In this document: in pieces, positions 41,046 to 48,388 of the stretch
Layout: each line of letters starts with the position of its first letter
Position numbering within the stretch: the stretch's first letter is position 1
Origin: a virus
Direction: 5' to 3' (one strand)
Virus record (IMG/VR): IMGVR_UViG_3300021520_000236
Location: 1 to 52,712 of that record
DNA: 52,712 bases
Made by a program: the position numbers and the translations under genes
Notes under the pieces: generated by a model
What the model saw: only the letters and a program-made list of their open reading frames with translations
Database searches by the model: none
Told to the model about the DNA's origin: nothing

Positions 41046-41111
41046 TCAGCTGCGATTTCGCGGACACGAGGAACCGTTGACTTTGGTTTTGATGAAATCG
41101 TCGTAGTTCAT
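41046..41111 (-). pseudogene. Short frame that may be the displaced N-terminus of 40838-41032
   Basis: ATG overlaps the preceding stop (ATGA), giving NYDDFIKTK and a stop after 21 codons. Moving one base within the AAAACCAAAG stretch would join it to the frame KSTVPRVREIAAEPF of the next gene. Either a frameshift mutation or a tiny leader peptide. Confidence 0.4.
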
Positions 41112-41344
41112 TTATCGGCCTTGCGTTTCCGGCAACGATCAATCGCCTGCCGGATTGCTTTTCTTTCTTCCGGGTCAAACGCGGCGATCTTCACGTCCGG
41201 GAAGTTTTGAAATTCGGGGAATGTTTCGATTATTACGGTGATGCAGCCTCCCGGCTTTCCGAGGTGGTCTAGCATCGGTTGGATGCGCCTTGTCCATTCA
41301 ACCTGGTTGAATAGCGGCGGGCATATTTGGAATGTCAGGCCCAT
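41108..41344 (-). CDS. Small hypothetical protein
   Basis: Seventy-eight residues (GLTFQICPPLFNQVEWTRRI; FDPEERKAIRQAIDRCRKRK). No family recognised. It lies in the replication operon between the RuvC-like and helicase genes. Confidence 0.6.
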   Translation of the reverse strand: MGLTFQICPPLFNQVEWTRRIQPMLDHLGKPGGCITVIIETFPEFQNFPDVKIAAFDPEERKAIRQAIDRCRKRKADK

Positions 41345-41354
41345 CGGGAGTCAG

Positions 41355-41816
41355 TCAGGCGTTGCAGAACTTGTCACGCGCATAGGCGGCAACGGCGAGA
41401 GCGGCCCAAACGTGCGACTTGATACCGTAAGTCGGTCCCGGTTCTTTCTTCGTTCCTTGCGGTCCAAGGCGGTCAATAAGTGCCTGCCGTATATTGGCGT
41501 CTTTCGCCCGCATGCTGCCGCAGAGATGAATCTTGATGTCCTTTCGGAAGATCAGTTCAAACCCTGAGTCAAGCGACCTCGCTTCCATGAACCGGCCAAT
41601 CCAAAGGCATGTTTCAAAAGTCTCGCGTCCTACCGGCATTCCATATGAGGCGATCATCTCGCAAGCGACGAGTGCCGGCCACGGTTTGAACAGTCTGCCA
41701 GATAGCCAGTCGCGCACGGTCTGGTTTTCCTCAAATCCGTGCGATGCAATTCCGTCATTGTCAAGAATGACGAACGCGCTATGCGTCGTGCCTGGGTCAA
41801 TAGCCAAGATAGTCAT
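41355..41816 (-). CDS. RuvC-like Holliday junction resolvase (right copy)
   Basis: A 153-residue RNase H-fold nuclease: TILAIDPGTTHSAFVILD holds the first aspartate, ALVACEMIASYG the glutamate, and KSHVWAALAVAAYA the final region. The expected acidic residue at the end is not obvious, so activity is uncertain. It parallels 11403-11885 in the left module but is clearly divergent. Confidence 0.78.
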   Translation of the reverse strand: MTILAIDPGTTHSAFVILDNDGIASHGFEENQTVRDWLSGRLFKPWPALVACEMIASYGMPVGRETFETCLWIGRFMEARSLDSGFELIFRKDIKIHLCGSMRAKDANIRQALIDRLGPQGTKKEPGPTYGIKSHVWAALAVAAYARDKFCNA

Positions 41817-41992
41817 ACAAAGTTCAAGTCGTGCTTACGGGCGATCCAGTCAGACGCCAGAATAAATCCTTCCCTTACCCGGCATTCGCTGCGGGGAAGC
41901 CAAGCGGTAACTCTCCGGTGCGCTTGGGCTTGGAATATCAGGACAGCTTTCGCGGTCTTGCGGATTATCTGGCATCTGACTTTCACGCTCAT
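41813..41992 (-). CDS. Small basic hypothetical protein
   Basis: Fifty-nine residues (SVKVRCQIIRKTAKAVLIFQ; ECRVREGFILASDWIARKHD). The start shares one base with the HTH gene's stop, and the stop overlaps the RuvC-like start. No family recognised; it is a single-domain beta/alpha protein by pattern. Confidence 0.6.
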   Translation of the reverse strand: MSVKVRCQIIRKTAKAVLIFQAQAHRRVTAWLPRSECRVREGFILASDWIARKHDLNFV

Positions 41993-42204
41993 CAGAGTTG
42001 TTCCACTGAATTTGTGGAAAGGAATGTCTCGATGTGGCGAGGGAGAATAAGAACCTTTCCACCTATCTTGCAAAATCCAATCCTTCTGGCCGCAAGATGC
42101 GCGTCAATAGTCCTAAGCCCCATGTTGAGCATGGATGCAGCCTGTTGGCGGGTGTAAGTTGTTATTCTCGATACTTGTTCGATTTGTGTGTTTTGTTTTT
42201 TCAT
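41992..42204 (-). CDS. Excisionase-like helix-turn-helix protein (HTH_17)
   Basis: Seventy residues. RITTYTRQQAASMLNMGLRT-IDAHLAARRIGFCKIGGKVL and ILPRHIETFL is the classical HTH_17/excisionase pattern. In mid-operon it may be an excisionase (for an integrase now elsewhere) or a regulator. Confidence 0.75.
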   Translation of the reverse strand: MKKQNTQIEQVSRITTYTRQQAASMLNMGLRTIDAHLAARRIGFCKIGGKVLILPRHIETFLSTNSVEQL

Positions 42205-42473
42205 CAGAGTTTCATTTCGGTTTGCTGCGGGTCGCGGACCATGAACTCGGTTTCGTCGGTGTGCTTCACCGCGTATCCGATCTTAATTTTGACCGCTCTG
42301 CTTTGCCCGGAGTGGTCGAGAGAGATTCCGAGGGACACGTTTCCGGATTGTCCCTCAGTCTCTCCGATCATCTTTTGGATGCCGGTCCAGTTGGCTTCCA
42401 GAATGTCGGAAAGCATGGCTTGGACTTCGGCGAGCTCCTTTTCAGAAAAGGTCTGTTCGGTTGGTTTGCTCAT
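42204..42473 (-). CDS. Conserved phage hypothetical protein
   Basis: Eighty-nine residues: a helical N-terminus (FSEKELAEVQAMLSDILEAN) and beta-strand C-terminus (VSLGISLDHSGQSRAVKIKI). No named family assigned. Overlaps the HTH gene by one base. Confidence 0.6.
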   Translation of the reverse strand: MSKPTEQTFSEKELAEVQAMLSDILEANWTGIQKMIGETEGQSGNVSLGISLDHSGQSRAVKIKIGYAVKHTDETEFMVRDPQQTEMKL

Positions 42474-42476
42474 TTT

Positions 42477-42911
42477 TTAGATTCCTACTTTTTGTTTGTG
42501 TGCGATTTCACGGTGATGCTTGAAGCACATCCAGCGAACCGCCAATGGTTTTGAATAGTCGAGGTGGTGAGCCTGTGAGTTGGCTTCTCCGCAAACTTCA
42601 CAAGGCATCCGGGTAATCCGTCCGTCTCTGATTGCGTTTGATACAGCCGATAGCGCCTTGCATTTCTGCGGGTTTTGAATCCGGCGCTTTTTGTTGTATT
42701 CGCGCAGTTGCGCTTTTCTGTGTTCTGACTGAAACCTTGCCTTTTCGTATGCTACTACCTTCGCTCGCCCTTCTTGAGACAAGTATCTGGCCGTCACGTC
42801 CAACTTTGTGCATTCCTTGCACTTGTTTAAGTGGCCGTCTGCCATCTGCGGATGGGGATAGAACTCAGAGAGTTCTTTTTCCCCACCGCATTTGAAGCAT
42901 TTCTTCGACAT
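42477..42911 (-). CDS. HNH-like endonuclease with zinc ribbon
   Basis: A 144-residue protein. CFKCGGEKELSEFYPHPQMA and CKECTKLDVTARYL form the N-terminal zinc part; CEVCGEANSQAHHLDYSKPL and WMCFKHHREIAHKQ form the HNH-like end. This two-part architecture is frequent in phage genomes. It may be a mobile nuclease inserted between SSB and downstream genes or may process phage DNA. Confidence 0.78.
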   Translation of the reverse strand: MSKKCFKCGGEKELSEFYPHPQMADGHLNKCKECTKLDVTARYLSQEGRAKVVAYEKARFQSEHRKAQLREYNKKRRIQNPQKCKALSAVSNAIRDGRITRMPCEVCGEANSQAHHLDYSKPLAVRWMCFKHHREIAHKQKVGI

Positions 42912-42946
42912 TACAGGTTGCGTTTTTAACGAGGTATTCGCGCCTC

Positions 42947-43489
42947 TCAGTTAAAAGGTATGTCGTCTTGTCCTTCGGGGGCCGCGTTCGCCGGACCGTC
43001 AGCCTTCGCCGCTGGTGCCGCCGTGCCGCCGTTGACCGTCTTGGCGATAGCCTTGGCCTTGCGCCCCATCTTTGAGATGAGAGAGGCAACTTTAGCCCCG
43101 TCCATCTCCTTGCCGCAGCCGCCCGCGTTGTTCAGCCATTTGGCTTTGATGCGCGTCTCGCCGTTGTAGGTTTCGGACTCGGCCACGATCTCGCATTCCG
43201 AACCGGCAAAAGAGAACGTGCCGTTGTGCAGCGCGTCCATGTCGCCGTTCCATTGCGGGAACGTCTTGCAGAGGTTTTCGATGGTCCGGTCAAAGGCGGC
43301 GTCCGAAAGCCATCCTGTATAGACGATCTCCTTGCCTTGCTGGTCCCCGGCCTCTGTGACTTTGCACGGGATGCGGATGAATGGCGTTTGCTTCTCGCCA
43401 GCCTCGCCAAACCACCCGTTGCCGGGTTGCTTGACGACGCAAAGGTAGCTGCCGGCCTTGTTGACGTATTTGTTGTTTTCTTCGCTCAT
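42947..43489 (-). CDS. SSB-like protein, right module
   Basis: A 180-residue protein: beta-rich TPFIRIPCKVTEAGDQQGKE and FAGSECEIVAESETYNGETR, an alanine-rich linker, and the tip GQDDIPFN like the SSB acidic tail. It follows the recombination ATPase as in the left module, but the two SSB-like proteins are only distantly similar. Likely coats single strands for recombination and replication. Confidence 0.7.
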   Translation of the reverse strand: MSEENNKYVNKAGSYLCVVKQPGNGWFGEAGEKQTPFIRIPCKVTEAGDQQGKEIVYTGWLSDAAFDRTIENLCKTFPQWNGDMDALHNGTFSFAGSECEIVAESETYNGETRIKAKWLNNAGGCGKEMDGAKVASLISKMGRKAKAIAKTVNGGTAAPAAKADGPANAAPEGQDDIPFN

Positions 43490-43492
43490 GTT

Positions 43493-44386
43493 TTATTTGG
43501 TTTTTGGTTGGAGTGATTGGAGTTTCGCGATCCCGCCTTTCACGCGGTCGGGCGGGAGCGAAGTGACATCCACCTTTGCCCACTTCTCGCGATCGGCTGC
43601 GGGCATGTCGGCGGTTTTTAGGAGGGCGAGGTATTGCTCGCGGAGTTTGTCTGGCCGGTTGGCTTGAACTGCGGCGTCGAAGTCTTCCCACGAGAGCGGG
43701 AGAGTTTCTGGGAGTCCCAAGCGGTTCTTGGCGTCCCATCCTGGGCTCCATTGCGTGTGGATGATCCGGTCGCCTCCGATCACCTTTTCGCGCTGTTCGC
43801 CCTTCTCCTTTGTCTTGAAAACCTCATAGACCGCAAACAAGCACGCATCCGGCCACTCGCGGAGAATCCCGGTGAATCCGCGATGTCCCTTGCTTTCATA
43901 ACGATCCCAAGTCGTTCCGTCCGGGGAGTTGAAAGGCTTGATATGGACGTGCGAGAGGAGAACGATTCCCATTTTCTGCTGCTGGCGCAGGTGGTCGAGT
44001 TTGGAAAGAAGCAACACAAGCTCTTGCTCCGCGACTTTGTAGCCCTTCCCGTAGCCATAATCCTCGATGCTAGCCTTGCTGTCGCGGGTGCAGACAAACG
44101 AATGGATTGACCGTTCCAGCCAGTCCATCGTGTCAATCACAAGCGTCTTGTATTCCGAACCGTTAGCTGCCAGTTCGTCAACGATAGCCGTGACATCCGC
44201 AAACGTCTCAGGTGTGACGCGGGCAACGTGATCCAATCCGGTCAAGCCGTCCTCTTGGCTAATGAAGAGAGGGAATGGGGCGGATGCTCCAAACGTGCTT
44301 TTCCCGATTCCTTCCGGACCTGCGAGTGACACGCGGGGAGGCAGGCTCTCTCCACCGCGTTTGATCTTACTGAGGATTGTGCTCAT
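43493..44386 (-). CDS. RecA/Sak4-like recombination ATPase, right module
   Basis: A 297-residue P-loop ATPase: Walker A GPEGIGKST (about residues 23-31), the strand FPLFISQEDGLTGLDHV, Walker B KTLVIDTMDWLE, and GYGKGYKVAEQELVLLLSKL. Same family (PF13479) as 4968-5885. Encoded between the permuted nuclease and the SSB-like protein, so the three-gene recombination set is kept, with the nuclease moved ahead of the ATPase. Confidence 0.85.
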   Translation of the reverse strand: MSTILSKIKRGGESLPPRVSLAGPEGIGKSTFGASAPFPLFISQEDGLTGLDHVARVTPETFADVTAIVDELAANGSEYKTLVIDTMDWLERSIHSFVCTRDSKASIEDYGYGKGYKVAEQELVLLLSKLDHLRQQQKMGIVLLSHVHIKPFNSPDGTTWDRYESKGHRGFTGILREWPDACLFAVYEVFKTKEKGEQREKVIGGDRIIHTQWSPGWDAKNRLGLPETLPLSWEDFDAAVQANRPDKLREQYLALLKTADMPAADREKWAKVDVTSLPPDRVKGGIAKLQSLQPKTK

Positions 44387-44389
44387 AGA

Positions 44390-45319
44390 TTATTTTGTGA
44401 TGAATGTTTTCAAGTAGGCTTCGCATCCGGCGTGGAATGACGATCCAAGCCGCAATGCTTCCGATGTCTCCGCGATCTTCTCTGTCGGGGTTTCGTATCG
44501 AAGTTGGTGATACCTTGCGCACTTACGCAGGGCCGAAAGTCGGGAGTTGGTGAGAAAGTCCTTCCCCTGTTCGGTGATAAGCAGCTCCGCGTGTTTGGTG
44601 ACTTTCTCTCCGTAACGGATGCCGTCCACGGTCGCGCGGCCAGCGCAGAGGTCGAAGTATTCGCATTGCCCGTAGGCCGTGCATGCGGACGGGTTGCGCG
44701 GCCAGAGGTTATGCTGGCGGGAGTAAAGGATCTGCTTGGAAAGCTCCCAGGCGTCCTTGCAGTAATCAACCAGGTCGGAGTCTGAGCGGGGGATTTCCTT
44801 CTGGACAAAGAAGGCGGCGGGATTCTCGCGGATGTTTTCCAAGCAACGGTCAAAGAACTCCTGCGGAGTCTCCGGGTTCGGTTTGTCTTTCCGAAGCGGT
44901 TTGATTCCCGGCTTCTTGGCGACATCATAGACCACGCTGCGGACATCCTGACCGCCTTGCATCACGGCAAGAACATATTTGCTGATCTGTCCATCCATCG
45001 CGAGACGCGCCCAATAATCGCTTTCGGGCTCGACTGACTCGCTGGTTGTCTTGTGTTCCAAGACTTTGATTGCACCGGATGTCTTGTGCTTTAGAACGCC
45101 GTCGATCTTCCCGGCTTCAACGAATGTCTTGGACGGGCTTTCGGTTTCCGGGTTGAGGAGCGGGAATGTAAATTCAAGCTCCACGCTGATAACCTCGTGC
45201 TCCGCGAGCACCGGCCCGATGTTTTCCACCCATCCGACAAACATGGCGTGCGCCTTGGCGGTCGAGTGGTCGTATTCTGCTTTTTGGAAAGTTTCCTCTC
45301 CTGGGTATGGTCTTGTCAT
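44390..45319 (-). CDS. Circularly permuted PD-(D/E)XK nuclease, Cas4/RecB-like
   Basis: A 309-residue protein. The catalytic core is at residues 70-92 (GKIDGVLKHKTSGAIKVLEH, D73, E88, K90) and QISKYVLAV follows. A cysteine triple CTAYGQCEYFDLC is at 213-225. The segment LTNSRLSALRKCARYHQLRY with ALRLGSSFHAGCEAYL, which in this family is N-terminal and supplies the fourth cluster cysteine and a core histidine, here lies at 256-303, the extreme C-terminus. The chain thus starts in mid-domain (TRPYPGEETFQKAEYD), consistent with circular permutation. ATG 45319 chosen over an upstream frame overlapping the zinc-ribbon gene. Confidence 0.8.
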   Translation of the reverse strand: MTRPYPGEETFQKAEYDHSTAKAHAMFVGWVENIGPVLAEHEVISVELEFTFPLLNPETESPSKTFVEAGKIDGVLKHKTSGAIKVLEHKTTSESVEPESDYWARLAMDGQISKYVLAVMQGGQDVRSVVYDVAKKPGIKPLRKDKPNPETPQEFFDRCLENIRENPAAFFVQKEIPRSDSDLVDYCKDAWELSKQILYSRQHNLWPRNPSACTAYGQCEYFDLCAGRATVDGIRYGEKVTKHAELLITEQGKDFLTNSRLSALRKCARYHQLRYETPTEKIAETSEALRLGSSFHAGCEAYLKTFITK

Positions 45320-45323
45320 AAAG

Positions 45324-45530
45324 TTAGAGCTGTCCCCGGCGTTGTAGCCGAAGGATAAATTCGGAAGATTCGATGGCGTCTTGCAATTTGGCCTTGGCGG
45401 TCGCGTATTGGTTCCCGCAACCGATAAGTGCTCCCTGTGTCTTGGAAGGGAGAGATCCCCAGCAAGGTTCGCAGAACTGCTTGGTTTCCTTCTTGGCCCC
45501 TCCACACGAGCATTTCCCAGTCGTGTTCAT
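45324..45530 (-). CDS. Small zinc-ribbon protein
   Basis: Sixty-eight residues: CSCGGAKKETKQFCEPCWGSLP holds four to five cysteines in a CxC...CxxC pattern, followed by a helical tail (YATAKAKLQDAIESSEFILR). Overlaps its neighbour by ATGA. A known kind of small phage protein of unknown function. Confidence 0.7.
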   Translation of the reverse strand: MNTTGKCSCGGAKKETKQFCEPCWGSLPSKTQGALIGCGNQYATAKAKLQDAIESSEFILRLQRRGQL

Positions 45531-45733
45531 TTGTGGGGAAAGCTGGTTTTGCTGGCGGATTCGATGTCGCGGAAAAACTTCTCCGTCTCGACTTGCTGGC
45601 GGCAGGCGTCGTATGTCCCGCGCTTGACCCCGTGCCGGTAGCCTTCGTTGTAGGCGTCTTTAACGAGCGCGTTGACTACTGCCGTGATCCCGACGATGGA
45701 AAGCAGGCCGGATAGGATGAAAATGGCAATCAT
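45527..45733 (-). CDS. Conserved small membrane protein C (right copy)
   Basis: Sixty-eight residues: IAIFILSGLLSIVGITAVVN, DAYNEGYRHGVKRGTYDACR and TEKFFRDIESASKTSFPHK. It aligns end to end, without gaps, with 4745-4954. The strongest single sign that left and right early modules are relatives. Confidence 0.78.
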   Translation of the reverse strand: MIAIFILSGLLSIVGITAVVNALVKDAYNEGYRHGVKRGTYDACRQQVETEKFFRDIESASKTSFPHK

Positions 45734-45894
45734 CGTGTGCGGACGTTGAGCGTGGACGGCGGGACTTCGCTGGCGATTGTCGCGGCGTGGAGTCGGTCCT
45801 GTTCGCGGGATAACTTTTGCTGGTATTGGCCGATCAGGAGAACGGTCCCGAGGGTAAGCCAAATCAAGAACAAGATGGCGTTGTGCTTGTTCAT
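45730..45894 (-). CDS. Conserved small membrane protein B (right copy)
   Basis: Fifty-four residues: transmembrane segment AILFLIWLTLGTVLLIGQY, helix QQKLSREQDRLHAATIASE, and tail VPPSTLNVRTR. Homologous to 4578-4748 and in the same position before protein C. Overlaps on both sides. Confidence 0.7.
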   Translation of the reverse strand: MNKHNAILFLIWLTLGTVLLIGQYQQKLSREQDRLHAATIASEVPPSTLNVRTR

Positions 45895-46061
45895 TTGCAG
45901 AACATCTCCTGGTAGTGGGCGAAAAGGTCGGCCCAGGTGACTTCGATCCGCCTGCGGTTGTCGGGATCACCGAGTCTCCACGCGAGGGCGAGGGTCTGGA
46001 CGAACGATCCGCCATGCTCCTCCATCGCGCGGACGGCCTTGATTTTTTCCTCGATTTTCAT
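45891..46061 (-). CDS. Small hypothetical protein
   Basis: Fifty-six residues (KIEEKIKAVRAMEEHGGSFV; RRIEVTWADLFAHYQEMFCK). It sits between membrane proteins A and B, where the left module has no gene, so it is an insertion or a loss relative to that module. ATGA overlaps at both ends. Confidence 0.6.
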   Translation of the reverse strand: MKIEEKIKAVRAMEEHGGSFVQTLALAWRLGDPDNRRRIEVTWADLFAHYQEMFCK

Positions 46062-46300
46062 TCTTCCTCCCCGCTGATTCCACCGTCTCGCATGTCGTTA
46101 AACCGGCGCTTGGCGTTTGTGGCTTCTTCGCGGTATTCCTGATCGTGTGTGTCGTCGCGTTCTTTGTCGCGTTCGCTGATAAGGTTCTCGGCGTTGCGGG
46201 CGATGGGGAGTGTGACTTGCGCCCAATCGTAGGCTTTGCGTGTCATAAAGACCGCCGCGAGGAGAACGACGCAGTTCGGTAGGAGGTAGTTGTTTTTCAC
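46058..46300 (-). CDS. Conserved small membrane protein A (right copy)
   Basis: Eighty residues: KNNYLLPNCVVLLAAVFMTR, AYDWAQVTLPIARNAENL, and tail RRFNDMRDGGISGEEE. Homologous to 4357-4578, with a six-residue insertion (SERDKE) before the shared DDTHD. Confidence 0.77.
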   Translation of the reverse strand: MKNNYLLPNCVVLLAAVFMTRKAYDWAQVTLPIARNAENLISERDKERDDTHDQEYREEATNAKRRFNDMRDGGISGEEE

Positions 46301-46536
46301 TTCCCGGCCTCCATTGCTTTGGCCCGCGCCCGTTTCAGCCGGCGAGACATGACACTCGTGAACGTGTTGGCGTCCGGGTGGACGTTCTGGCCTTTCTCAA
46401 TTAGAAAGGCGTGGATCGCCCGGAACTTGTAGCCTTTCGCCCGCATAACTTCGACGGCGCCAAGAATGGTATCGGTAGGGTATCGGCCAGCCGGGGGTAG
46501 AGCGTTTGCCGCCTCGATGAGTTCGGCGGCGCTCAT
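46297..46536 (-). CDS. Small hypothetical protein, possible DNA binder
   Basis: Seventy-nine residues; EVMRAKGYKFRAIHAFLIEK followed by FTSVMSRRLKRARAKA could be a helix-turn-helix with a basic end. It occupies the slot of the left HTH gene (3787-4023) without visible similarity. Confidence 0.55.
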   Translation of the reverse strand: MSAAELIEAANALPPAGRYPTDTILGAVEVMRAKGYKFRAIHAFLIEKGQNVHPDANTFTSVMSRRLKRARAKAMEAGK

Positions 46537-47189
46537 TGTTTCAAACGGGCGTGCCCGTATTTGGTTTGAACGTGGCCGGATTTCTTGGCTTCGCTCAGGT
46601 GGTAGTAGAATGTCGTCTTGCTCACATTCAACATCCCGGAAAGCTCAACGGTGTTCTGCCATTCCGTTGTGAGGATTTCCAAGACGTTGAAACCTGATTT
46701 TGCCGTTTTGGTAGCCTTGCGGGTTGGCGCTTTGTTCTTCCAGACGAGAGAACGTGCCGTTGTTGCCGCCGCATCCGCGCCGATGTCCATTGACCGGAGC
46801 CAAGCGAAGATGTCCGCGAAGTCGCGGGCAACCGGGTATCGGTCGAAGTCGAGGGAGGATTGGAGGTAGAAGCCGTTCTGCCGGATCGCCGGGAGGACTT
46901 CCGATGTCACCCACAGCCGGAAGGCGACCGCCTGCGGCTTCCGGGATTTGAAGATCAGCGCGTAGAGGCCGGATTCGCTGATGAGGTTGTAGGATTGTGC
47001 GCCATTTCCGGCCCGACCCTCAGGATTACTGAGGGTCATCTTTTCGAAATCTTCAAGAGAGCGGATAGCCTCAGTGGTGTTCCCGATTTCCAGCACCCGG
47101 CAGACATCCGCCGCAACGAACCAGGGCGAGTTCTCCCGGTCAACAACCCGGACGGGGTTTTCTTTGAAGTCGAATACTTGGAGGCTCAT
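46533..47189 (-). CDS. BRO-N domain antirepressor-like protein
   Basis: A 218-residue protein. Bro-N domain over the first 110 residues (PWFVAADVCRVLEIGNTTEA, RSLEDFEKMTL, LISESGLYALIFKSRKPQAV, FRLWVTSEVLPAIRQNGFY). The C-terminus is a winged-helix-like segment (TVELSGMLNVSKTTFYYHLS). Such proteins act as phage antirepressors. It occupies the position of Rha in the left module. The start at 47189 overlaps the stop of the third RHH gene. Confidence 0.88.
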   Translation of the reverse strand: MSLQVFDFKENPVRVVDRENSPWFVAADVCRVLEIGNTTEAIRSLEDFEKMTLSNPEGRAGNGAQSYNLISESGLYALIFKSRKPQAVAFRLWVTSEVLPAIRQNGFYLQSSLDFDRYPVARDFADIFAWLRSMDIGADAAATTARSLVWKNKAPTRKATKTAKSGFNVLEILTTEWQNTVELSGMLNVSKTTFYYHLSEAKKSGHVQTKYGHARLKQ

Positions 47190-47356
47190 TTCCATGCCCC
47201 TTTCTCCGCGAGAAACTCTTCGAGCACCTGAGTTACCACGGATGACCGTGTGCGGCGTTTCTGTTGCGCGAATTTTTCGAGGGCCATCAAAAGATCTGGT
47301 TTAAGGGATATTCCCGCGCTCTTGGCTCTCATCTCTTTTGGAAGTGGACGGCTCAT
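47186..47356 (-). CDS. RHH regulator 3, right module
   Basis: Fifty-six residues: AKSAGISLKPDLLMALEKFA then KRRTRSSVVTQVLEEFL, a short ribbon-helix-helix protein. The stop overlaps the BRO gene start, and the start overlaps the stop of RHH 2. The left module has no third regulator. Confidence 0.75.
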   Translation of the reverse strand: MSRPLPKEMRAKSAGISLKPDLLMALEKFAQQKRRTRSSVVTQVLEEFLAEKGAWK

Positions 47357-47541
47357 TTTGAGGATGTCTGAGGTTCACTTAACCCTTGAAGTAAAAAAAT
47401 AACGTGCTGGTTGACAGAACGGCAGCTTGCGCGAGCTTCCCGGACCAACTTCGTTTTGATGTCACGGGGTATCATCAAGGATAGTGGCAAGGCGCTTGCC
47501 CGTTTCGGCTGCTTTTTTTGTGGCGGCGAGGATTGCTTCAT
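47353..47541 (-). CDS. RHH regulator 2, right module, with operator at its 3' end
   Basis: Sixty-two residues: basic N-terminus, strand ASALPLSLMIPRD, helices IKTKLVREARASC and SVNQHVIFLLQGL. Its last residues (GLSEPQTSSK) are encoded by an operator copy (47372-47384), exactly as the left regulator 2 carries operators near its 3' end. It overlaps RHH 1 by 80 bases. Confidence 0.72.
   Translation of the reverse strand: MKQSSPPQKKQPKRASALPLSLMIPRDIKTKLVREARASCRSVNQHVIFLLQGLSEPQTSSK
47372..47384. promoter_or_regulatory. Right-module operator copy 2
   Basis: GGTTCACTTAACC, identical over AGGTTCACTTAACCC to the copy in the promoter at 47731-47743, in the same orientation. Outer arms GGTT/AACC are symmetric. 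Lies inside RHH gene 2. Binding by the adjacent RHH proteins is inferred. Confidence 0.68.
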
Positions 47542-47707
47542 AGTCTTTTACTGAGATTGGAATGTTTGCGGTTTTTGCTGCGAGAATTTCAATCACCAGT
47601 TCAGACAATGAAATTCCCTGAGACTTCGCCATACGAACAAGGCGAACCTTGATCGTGCGGGGGAGAGAGAGGGAGAATGGCTCCTTGTCTGGTGAATGCT
47701 GGTTCAT
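47462..47707 (-). CDS. RHH regulator 1, right module
   Basis: An 81-residue protein: PFSLSLPRTIKVRLVRMAKS then GISLSELVIEILA, a ribbon-helix-helix domain with a helical tail (AILAATKKAAETGKRLATIL). ATG at 47707 preferred to an upstream in-frame GTG, which lies in the operator. It is the first gene after the right early promoter; the predicted leader is about six bases. Confidence 0.75.
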   Translation of the reverse strand: MNQHSPDKEPFSLSLPRTIKVRLVRMAKSQGISLSELVIEILAAKTANIPISVKDYEAILAATKKAAETGKRLATILDDTP

Positions 47708-47720
47708 TGAAACAAGTGCA

Positions 47721-47749
47721 ATATAAACAAGGTTCACTTAACCCGTCAA
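47721..47749 (-). promoter_or_regulatory. Right early promoter with operator
   Basis: On the minus strand, -35 TTGACG (47749-47744), 17-base spacer, -10 TTATAT (47726-47721). The operator GGTTAAGTGAACC fills the spacer (47731-47743). The preceding AATAATTGTTGACGG is shared with the left promoter (2841-2853), so the promoters are homologous but the operators differ. Confidence 0.75.
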
Positions 47750-47794
47750 CAATTATTTTGAATTATTTTTCATGCCCCAGAATCCCTGTGTTTA

Positions 47795-48388
47795 TCAGGG
47801 TTTGACGGGATCAAGCGGTGATGCTTCGACAAGATCACCCTTGAAAAACTGGCCACGGATATCTTCGGCCACAATGCTTGATAACGGAAGAGTTGATCCG
47901 CTATCCTCGTCTCCGGGAGAACCGGGATCGTATTCAGCCTTCATCTCAACATGCAGAGGAGATGCCGACGACAGAGAGAAGAAAAGCAGGGATTTTACCT
48001 TTGGAAATTCCTTGTTCGTTTCAATGATGCTCGCCGCTTGCTCTTTGGAGCACCTCAATTCTACCCAGTAGCCAGCGTCAGCACTGAAAAACGCAAAAAT
48101 CCCCTTTGGCGTCCGATATATGCCAAAATCATCGGACGAGACCCAATAAAGTTGTTTTGGCGCATCTGCAATCCTGTCCTGTATCTCAATCGTGAATCCA
48201 TCCCGCTTGTATATGTCGTCAAAAGCCCCAGACCGAAAATCAATCGCATCGGGATGCTTGCCCTTTGCTGCGGCACGCGTTTTGTCCGCTTCAGTTTGCT
48301 TTTTTGGAACTACTTTTGCGGATCTCTCGCACGATGTAGCAGCAAGCGCGATTGCCGCTGAGATGATGATTCCAATGTATTTTCTCAT
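47795..48388 (-). CDS. Lipoprotein, probable lysogenic accessory gene
   Basis: A 197-residue protein with lipoprotein signal (IIISAAIALAATSC; lipobox AATSC) and a mature part with GIYRTPKGIFAFFSADAGYW and SLLFFSLSSASPLHVEMKAE. ATG 48388 overlaps the previous gene's stop. It lies outside the regulated early operon but on the same strand, typical of superinfection-exclusion or conversion genes; function unknown. Confidence 0.65.
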   Translation of the reverse strand: MRKYIGIIISAAIALAATSCERSAKVVPKKQTEADKTRAAAKGKHPDAIDFRSGAFDDIYKRDGFTIEIQDRIADAPKQLYWVSSDDFGIYRTPKGIFAFFSADAGYWVELRCSKEQAASIIETNKEFPKVKSLLFFSLSSASPLHVEMKAEYDPGSPGDEDSGSTLPLSSIVAEDIRGQFFKGDLVEASPLDPVKP

